Of a stretch of 64,000 nucleotides of DNA, positions 56,406 to 64,000 are shown in pieces. Numbering within the stretch: position 1 is the stretch's first letter; the number at the start of each line of letters is the position of its first letter. Location of the stretch: the NCBI GenBank assembly GCA_033182465.1, contig CP137323.1, positions 2,232,001 through 2,296,000 on the forward strand. Reading direction: 5' to 3'. A model generated the notes under the pieces. That model worked only from the letters and a program-made list of their open reading frames with translations, made no database searches and was not told the origin of the DNA. This stretch comes from Sanghuangporus weigelae. Lineage: Eukaryota; Basidiomycota; Agaricomycetes; Hymenochaetales; Hymenochaetaceae. Both the position numbers and the translations under genes were made by a program.

Positions 56406-56410
56406 GTAGC
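56406..56410. repeat. Target-site duplication of the gypsy element, right copy
   Basis: GTAGC, matching 44197-44201. It lies within the copia RNase H coding region, which dates the gypsy insertion as later than the copia insertion. Confidence 0.9.
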
Positions 56411-59400
56411 GAGCGTCAATATGTTTTGTTCTGGCACGGAATTGGCGATTTTGAGTAAGATAGATAGCTGATTTATTGTCCGAATAGATTGTTGTAGGTT
56501 CTGGTGACGTTTCAAAAATTTGAGTGATGAGTTGTTTGAGCCAAATCGCTTCTTTCGCAGCATGAATGGCTGCAATGTATTTGGATTCCATAGTAGAAAG
56601 AGAAACAAGCTCCTGAGTTTTTGAATACCATGAAATGGCGCCTCCGTTAATCAAAAAGGCATTTCCCGAAATTGCACGTCGGTCCTCCTGGATGCTGCCA
56701 TCAGCATCAGTAAATCCCTTCAGTTCTTCATAGTCCACTCCTCCGTACGTCAACCAAAGGTCTTTAGTACCTTTCAAATAGGCGAATACACGCCTAACGG
56801 CTTCCCAGTGAGTCAATCCAGGTTTAATAGAAAATTTCGAAAGCAAAGTAACTGCAAAGGCGATATCCGGTCTAGTGGCCAGAGTGGCATACATAAGTTA
56901 TCCAATGCACTCCCTGTAAGGTACATTGCGCATAAACCAAGTTCTTCCGAAGTGGAGGGTGTCTGAGCAGTACTGAGTCAAATATTTGGATCCATGGGAC
57001 TATTGACAGTTTTGAGCTGGTCAAAATTGAATCTTTGGAGTATAAATTCGATATAAGAATGTTGAGAAAGACTGATAGTTCCATGAAGACGATTTCGATT
57101 TATTTTGATGCCCAGTAGCCAGTTTAATTCGCCCAAGTCTGAGATTTCTACGAAAGTGCGAAGGCGAGATTTGAATTCCGAAATTTGACTATGTCGATCA
57201 GCGGCGATCATGAAATCATCTACATGGATGACGATCATGATAAGATCGTCACCATCCCTACGATAGAAAGCTCCGAGGTCCAGATCGCTGCATTTGAAAT
57301 TAAGTTGATCGACAAGAATCCACGTGACTTTTTGGTACCATTTATGGCCAGACTGCTTTAGGCCATAAATTGGTTTCTTCAACACATACACCATCGTCTT
57401 CTCTGTCCCATATCCTGGAGGCGGCCTCATGTAAATTCGCTCCCCATCTTCAAATTCTCCATTCAGGTAAGCACTTTTGACGTCGACTTGTTCAATTTCC
57501 ATGTCGAATTGGGCAGCCATCGCAAGAATTGTTTGGACGGTAGATAGTTTTGTGACAGGTGCGTACATCTCAAAGAAATTGACTTCTGGTACTTGGCTGA
57601 ACCCTTGTGCAACTAGCCTCGCTTTGTAGCGTACAGGCTTGCCAGATGAATCCTTCTTCACCTTGAAAACCCATTTGGAGCTAACGATATTGGCTCCTTT
57701 AGGTGCGTGTCCCTTCTCCCACGTCTCAGCGGCTTCTAAAGCTCCCAGCTCCTCTTTTATAGTGTTCTCCCATAGGGGCCATTCTGGTAGACCCCTAGCC
57801 TCTTGAATTGTCCTCGGTTCCACTGGATCCTCAAGATCCATCACTGCGGCAAGGGTGTATTCGTTATCGAAGTCATCCTCCCTTTCATTGGTCACATCTG
57901 CAGCTACTGCTGCGGCATTTGTTCACATCACTCTTGGAAGCTCACCACCTCCAGCCATGACCCACCTTACATAGGCAGATGGCTTTCTGACTCATTTTTT
58001 GCGCTGGGAGATATCTTTTGGCTGAATTGGGGGTGTTTTGTCTTGGTGAGTGTCATTCGATTCAAAATTTCACGATTTGCTTAATGTTGATGACAATTGA
58101 TCATTCTCCCCCTCAAAACGATCCAATTTGGCGGATTTCAGTGAAAAATAGACACTTCTTTTGACTGACACAGATTTGATCTCAGGCCAGTAAACCCGGG
58201 AGCCATTCGAAGTGGTGTCGTAACCGAGCCAGCGACCTTCGCGAGCGCGTCTATCTAACTTGGACTTGGTATTGTCGTGTACCCAGCATTTGGAGCCCTA
58301 TTCATGAAGCCCAGATAGGTTTGGCTTCATACCAGTAAGTGCTTCATGTGGGGTAATTCCGTCCAAAGTTTTTGTTGACGTTCTGTTTTTTAACCAGGTA
58401 GCGTGCTTCGTGCATTCGGCCCATAAATTCTTCGGCAGGCTACTTGCGTGTAGCATTGATCGGACTCTTTCTCCAATGGTCCTGTTTAAACGTTCAGCAA
58501 TGCCATTGTGTTCCAGAGTGTCATGCATAGTGAGTTTCTGTTCTGTTCCTTGGGAATTCAAAAAGTCGACGAATTGTGTTCCAGTGAATTCACCGCCCCA
58601 GTCAGAATGAAAGCGTTTGATTTTGACTCCATGCTGAGTAAGACACCAGTTTGCGAAGGTTTTGTACGCATCAAGGGTTTGGGATTTGGACTGGAGGATG
58701 AAAATCACGGAGTACTGCGTCGAATCATCAGTAAAGGTAACGTAGTATTGTTTTCCACCTATCGACTGAACAGGTGCGGGCTCCCAGAGATCGGAATGGA
58801 TCTCATCTCTGAATTTCTTTGCAAGTTTGCCAGCTCTAGACTTTGAAATTTCCTTTTGAGTGGAATGGCCATAAATGCAAGATTCGCAGAAGGCTAGCCA
58901 GGGAGAAGAATTATCAAGTTTCACTCCTAGAATTACACCTTCCTTCACCATTTGCGCAGCAGTGACAGGTGAAATATGCCCTAATCTGGCATGGAGAGTC
59001 TTTACCGACATTTTATCATTGGTAAGCAAAACTTTGTTTTTTTGATTCTTTATCGGCTGATGAGTAAACTTGTAGAGGCTGTTCTTTGCGAGTTTTAGCA
59101 AGGCAATACGACGTCCAGATGAATCGGAAAGTGTGCATGTACCATTTCCACCAGAGTAGGTGAATCCAGAGCAGTCAAAAAAACCAGTAGACAGAAGCGT
59201 GTAGGGAGAACCAGGTGCGTAATGAACATTTTCTATGTTCAATCTTGTTGCGGCATGCCCATTCGGCATGTTGACAACGAGAGTTCCAATCCCAACAGCA
59301 TGGATCAGGTTATTGAGTGTTTCGAAGGGCTTTAGTTTGATAGGACGAAGCTCAACAAAGTCTTCTTTGTACAGCGACAAGTGTTTCGTAGCTCCAGAAT

Positions 59401-60760
59401 CAAGGATAACCTTGCACTCCTCAGGTTCTCTAGCAAAATCAGGTGCATCTGATACTCTGCTCGCTAATTCAGTTACTATACTGATCTCTTGCTTTCCTCC
59501 ACAGTACTCATGTGGCTCGTCAAGCCAATCTTCGAAGCTAGGTGCACATGTAATGTGCCTGCATAAGTCGACAGCCTCATCAGGCTCGCTTTCGTGTTTC
59601 TCCCCACAATCCTGGGCAAAGCATGCCCAATCCGATTCTGAATTGGAGTTTACAACTGCATTTGCAGCGTCTCTCGAGGAATCTTTTGATTCTTTCTCCT
59701 TTGGTGAGTTCCTTGGTTTGTTTCGATTATTCGAACCATTCTGACGATTTCTGTCTTTGCGAGGCAAGCGGCAGTACTTTGCGATGTGGCCAGTCCTATT
59801 ACAATTGTAGCAAGTTCGTGTATCTCTGGGATGGCTCTGAACAGTAAGTGCTTTATTTTTGACTTTGCTGTTCATGTTCTGCTTCTGATCATGGTTCGTA
59901 GTTCGTTTTTCGTGTTCCTTGGCTTCTCTTTCAGATTTGTCAGAAACAATATGGATCAGGACGTCAGGATCGACAGTTCGCATCGCTTGGAGGGCACCAG
60001 GAGGTAGCTGTAAACCAAACATAGCAGCGGCGTTCCTAGTAGTAAGTTCAGCTGATGTTATTTGCACTGATGCAAATTTGGCTAGGTGTCCTGGCAAGCT
60101 AGAGATGATTTTAGAGTGGAAATCATCATCAGAAACAATTACACCAGACTGGGTGAGTGTTTCTCATTTCGAACGAAGATCTGACAAGAAAGTTTTGACA
60201 TTTGATCCTTTAGGACATTTTGACTCAAGGAATTCGGCTTTGAGGGATGTTTGAGCATACATAGACTTGTCTGTGTACTCAATGGCAATTGCGGTCCATC
60301 ATTGCACAACGGTAGGGAATCGACGAACATGCATCAAAGTTGAATCGGGAATTCTTTGCGAAAGTAAGTATTGGGACAAAGCTTCGTTATTGTCCCAATC
60401 TTGCTGAGCCTTCTTTTCTTCAGCAGTAGGAGGCATCGGCGTAGGTGGTGCAGAAGGTGGCAAGGGCATTTGAGCTGGAGGTATGGTTCCAGTCACTTGC
60501 GGTTGTGTCTGAGTAGCTGGAGCAGCTGTTGCTGCTGCTGCTGCTGTCTGGGTCTGGGATCTCGTTGCTCGACGAGCTTGGGGTGCAGCTGGGGTCGAGG
60601 ATGAAGTACCTGGGGATTGCAATGTGCCAAGCGCGCTCCCAGTTCCCACAGGGGGCCATTGCTGAGGCCCCAGTTGCGTTCCTGAAGGTGTAGTTGCTGC
60701 AGCAGGTCCAGGACGAATAGAAGTGCCATCAAAATGGCCTCAGATGCTGTCAGGCTACAA
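56406..60760 (-). mobile_element. Copia gag-pol section right of the gypsy insertion
   Basis: Contains, from right to left, the gag body with an Ala/Gln-rich stretch and CTG-type repeat (about 60515-60545), CCHC knuckle near 59775-59815, protease near 59380, the GAG-pre-integrase HARLGHIS near 58985, integrase, RT (DVKSAYLNGE) and the front part of RNase H. Broken in a few places. Confidence 0.88.
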
Positions 60761-60780
60761 AGTTGCCTGGACATAAACAA

Positions 60781-63700
60781 GCAGAAATAACACAGGATTG
60801 GTCATTATCATCAAGCAATAACTCTACGGGACATGAGATATAAATTCTCAAAACTCAAAGTCAACTCGTTCGTAGGTGCTCTATGAGTGCAATTAGGAAA
60901 AGAAATATAAACATAACGAAGAGAGTCCTTACCAGATGAGCATCGGATGATAGCAATGTGAAACTACTAAGAAGAGTGGTTCCACCCTAGTCGTAACAGT
61001 CGTCTCGATTATGACTCTAATACTGCATTAGAATAAACCAACTTAGATATCAGTGCAGGCACTCACTGCAGCTGTTCGATAGTGATCTGATGAGGCCTGT
61101 GAACCAACCTCAACACCTTCTTCATGCAACACCACATGTGTGGAAAGCGTGTAAAAGGGCTGCAAGAAGGCATTTTGAGAAGATACAAATCGAGAAGACC
61201 ACACCGTCACTCATATATAATTCATACTGAATTGGTCTAAGCTATACAGGGTCTGACAAGCTTCTTTAAGGTCCCCGTTCAGAGATATTCAAATCGCTTA
61301 TTGACCTGAAGCAGACCGATAATGCGCACCAGAATTGAGGGTATGAGTCTAGATTTGTATAAGACAATTCAGTCTCCCTATCAATGACTACGTTACAATG
61401 AGTCAATGCTTAGGCATATGTCATGACCAAATCAGGAGGCAGTCTGATCTTCTTTAGGATACCATAAAGAGATATAAGCTTTGGACTTGCAGGACAAGAA
61501 GCCGAGATGGAAACCAGATTCTATATTAAGAAGGTCAAACTTAATTTTCTTATATAAGCAAGTGTATTTGAGTTCTATTTTTAGTTTATTTTCTTGGCCT
61601 TGCTTTGTAATGCTTAATAATGCTTAGTAAGCTCAACCTATATAAGGCGAGCGAGCGAGTGCGCCAAGAGAAAGAGCAACTTGACCTTTAACCACCACTA
61701 TCTCTCTCCAGTTTGTTACTTAGTGTCTTAAGTCTAAGTGTAGTGTTAGTTTTTGTTACTGCTGTACAAATTAGGCAGTCGGTAATAAAGCTAAGGTGTT
61801 AACTACTATTACCTCATTACTGTTCAGAACCCTAGACTTGCAAGCACACAGAGGTGTTTGTCATTATTTAGTGCAGTGCACTCAAGTCAGGTGCTTGTTT
61901 GTACCCACCCTTGCTGAATATTAGTGTTGTGGTTTATTTGATATCAGCATATCACTCAGATACGTCATTGCGCAGGTAGCTAGCACTACTTTAGTGTTTG
62001 CTGTTAGTACCTGTTAAGAATAAGTGCAGTTGCTAGTACTGCGAAGAGCGTTGCTACTAGGACTGATAACGATAAGCAAGGTTGCTAGAACTGCTACTGT
62101 GCTGCTTCTAGAACCTAGTACGTATTAAGTTTGAGTTCAGGATTCTTATCAGCAAATCACACCTATCATACGTTGTCACCCCTAAATCATCCATATCAAC
62201 TTCTATTACTTACCCAACAGCCAACAATATCATATGCAGTCTAAGAATTAGTTGCCCCTAGCTAAACGAACAACAGGGAAGACTACCCGTCTAGATAAAT
62301 AGACTGGTTGACTCTGTGAGAGCACTATAGAATTTATTCACAAGTCCACTCTCAGCACGATGAAGAGTAAGACTAAAGCTTGGGAGCGTACGAAGTCGTT
62401 ACGACCAGTTCCGCGGTATTCCGACTGGTTTCGCCCGGTTCCGACTGGTTTCGCTGGAGCGAGGGGACTTAGCAAGAACGCCATAGTCTAAATGGCACGT
62501 GCACCGTTCCGTGATCGGCCATCATATAAGACACGGCGGAAGAATCACGCGACGATCCTACACGCGTCAATCACAAGTCTCCGGATCCCGGATCCGTACT
62601 CCTGACAAAGAGATTTGACCCTGCAGCGTCGTCCACAGTCCCTCTCCCATTCAAAACGTCGCAGATTTGCCCTGTAAGGCTAGCCGAGGTCTTTCCAAGT
62701 CTTTTCCCCAAGTTCCGACTCGTTCCGCTCAAAGACACCCGGTTCCGAAGGCTTCACTTATGATCTCACCTTTCTATATGCGTCCCGTTTATTTCTTTAT
62801 GCTCTCGTTCCGACCATGCTTAGTATTGTTTCTTTCTGTTTTATGTGTCCCTTAACCATTCATATGCGCCCCTCTCCATGGTGGATAAGTGATATGCGTT
62901 CCCCTTTTTCTTATGGCTTATGTTTTCTGACCGATGGGAGGCTCAGTTTGGACGCTTAGTATAAATTTAGCACGAATCTCGTAGTGGCAGGGGGAGTTCT
63001 CACACCGTCTCTAGTCCCCCAGCTTCGAGTTCTTCTTGTTCGTAGAAAACTCTCTCGTCTCTAAAGCATAATATACGATATTTCGTGTTCTGTACAGTCG
63101 ATCGGTGACCTCTCTTCGCAGCAGAGTCGTTCGTACGTTCGTATAGTTCGCCTGGTTCGTATATAGGACCCATCCTGTCTCTGTCATCCGGATCGAAACT
63201 TCATTGCGTGTTCCGATCGGTTTCGCTGGTTTCGCCCGTAACCCAGTTACTTAGCGCGCCGCGTGCTTTTGGTCTCGTAACACCTTCCCCTCACCACTGT
63301 CGTCGGAAAAGGACACCATATTATCCCTTTCCATCACCGTAAAGTCCCTCCGTCTCTTGTATCACGTTAGGGTCGCTCAGTTACCGTCCCCGTCCTTCAT
63401 ATCGCGTTTCGAATCGTTACGCCACGTTCCGACACTTTAGACTCCGAGTGAGATCGGCTGCCGTTGCTTCCCAGTGAGTTAGCACGGTCGATTAGTCACG
63501 TTCGAGTTGGTGGTTCGACTAGCGTAGCCTTAGTTAGATTAGTTCTCGTGCCTTGTGTAAGTCGGCTTTAGTCCAGAGCTCGCAGTTGAGCCGGAGAGTC
63601 GATTTAGCCTTTGCACCGCCACCATCAATCTCGGGAGAAGCCCATCCTCGGAATCCTTCCTCGAGCACTTCCCACGCGTTCCTCAGCCCTCATACAACCC

Positions 63701-63853
63701 TTCTCTCGTATATTCCATTATCCCTTCATTTCCACTTGCCTTTGGTCTAGGTGTATCTCTCTGCAAACTACTCAAGGGTATTCTAGGGCAGCCCCTCGAA
63801 CTTTATATTCCCTGTCCGGTATCAGAACGCACAGGGGAGTTTCAACGACAACA
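60781..63853. other. Non-coding insert with LTR-like signals between two parts of copia gag
   Basis: About 3.1 kb without a convincing protein-coding stretch. Two promoter-like sites (CTATATAAGG near 61638-61647, AGTATAAATTT near 62959-62969) and GGTATCAGAAC at 63818-63828, which resembles an initiator-Met tRNA primer-binding site, suggest remains of one or more LTR elements in plus orientation. The right edge is placed at the CAACA ending at 63853, where copia gag sequence resumes; the left edge near 60770 is approximate and no clean target duplication was found. Some short sequence units recur around 62396-62460 and 63205-63245. Confidence 0.4.
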
Positions 63854-63972
63854 CGTTTGGCACGCACAGCATCTTCGAATTGGTACGAAAATATGGCCCA
63901 GTTTTCCCCCGAAGACTCTAGCTTCGGTACAGCACTGGTAAGCAAATCGTATACATATTGATTGGTAGTCAT
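63854..63972 (-). mobile_element. Copia gag N-terminal fragment
   Basis: On the minus strand the frame starts MTTNQYVYDLLTSAVPKLES and continues with NWAIFSYQFEDAVRAKR, the usual start of Agaricomycete copia gag proteins. The next expected gag motif (GHFDGT) is found only near 60740, so an insert separates the two. The leader and 5' LTR lie right of the window. Confidence 0.75.
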
Positions 63973-64000
63973 TTTTGAAAACCAAATTCATCTTGGCTAT

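Larger units (their letters stand above)
43800..64000 (-). mobile_element. Ty1/copia retroelement fossil, interrupted by two insertions, running off the right edge
   Basis: Parts from 5' to 3' on the minus strand: gag N terminus at 63854-63972, the rest of gag with a CCHC knuckle (CYNCNRTGHIAKYC) and protease (LDSGATKHL) and integrase at about 58298-60760, reverse transcriptase (VIHVDDFMIA) at about 56978-57895, RNase H from about 56890 to 56406, then, beyond the gypsy insertion, the pol end up to about 44050, a purine tract and the 3' LTR. The order protease-integrase-RT-RNase H is diagnostic for copia. The element is broken, with several interruptions, and is clearly older than the gypsy element within it. 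The 5' LTR is not in the window. That the right-hand gag fragment and the remainder belong to one copy is inferred from their matching order. Confidence 0.75.

Noticed and set aside
60371-60604. Cys- and Ser-rich plus-strand frame with CTG repeat
   Set aside because: Antisense of the Ala/Gln-rich stretch in copia gag.
60781-62300. Search for the copia 5' LTR just upstream of gag
   Set aside because: No sequence matching the 3' LTR at 43800-44042 was found there; gag start lies further right, so the 5' LTR must be outside the window.
1-64000. CRISPR arrays, rRNA and tRNA genes
   Set aside because: No regularly spaced direct repeats and no convincing tRNA A/B boxes or rRNA were seen; GGTTCGAAT near 50070 lies in gypsy pol without a matching A box.

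Overview
The window looks like a chromosome segment from a filamentous basidiomycete, most likely an Agaricomycete mushroom. Genes are dense and on both strands, are cut by many 50-65 nt introns with GT(GC)-AG borders, and include typical families: a CBM1-CE16 acetylesterase, an F-BAR/SH3 cytokinesis protein, a NACHT-WD40 receptor, and Ty1/copia and Ty3/gypsy retroelements with a chromodomain. All exon models were made by eye from splice signals, phase and family knowledge. No search was run.

Layout. 1-3.5 kb: two unrecognised genes. 3.8-10.6 kb: a soluble twin-ABC ATPase (-) and ER glucosidase II alpha (GH31, +), divergently arranged around a 1.09 kb almost perfect palindrome. 11.5-15 kb: an NCS1 nucleobase/allantoin-type permease and a truncated tandem copy of it. 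15.2-19.3 kb: secreted CBM1-CE16 esterase and a lactonase-like beta-propeller. 19.7-24 kb: a small CipC-like stress protein (-), a carnosine N-methyltransferase-like gene with one frame break (-), and coatomer zeta (+). 24.7-37.9 kb: F-BAR/SH3 protein, an unknown acidic protein (-), CCT subunit theta, an F-box protein (-), the twin-Cx9C protein CMC4, and a cyclase-family hydrolase. 38-43.8 kb: a decayed NACHT-WD40 (NLR) gene with 14 very similar WD repeats. 43.8-64 kb: a nest of retroelements. An older copia element carries a recent 12.2 kb gypsy chromovirus (identical LTRs as far as read, 5 bp target duplication) inside its RNase H region, and a second about 3 kb insert inside its gag region; it runs off the right edge.

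The left 38 kb is ordinary housekeeping and secretion/cell-wall gene space (COPI, ER glycan trimming, chaperonin, mitochondrial import). The genes do not form one pathway. The right third is accessory: immune-receptor remains next to a young transposon nest.

Most unusual: the palindrome in a divergent promoter region; splice oddities (three GC-AG introns, a candidate 2-nt exon, an ATG-only exon); and a gypsy element whose LTR carries a roughly 300-codon open frame plus a second non-gag/pol frame before gag.
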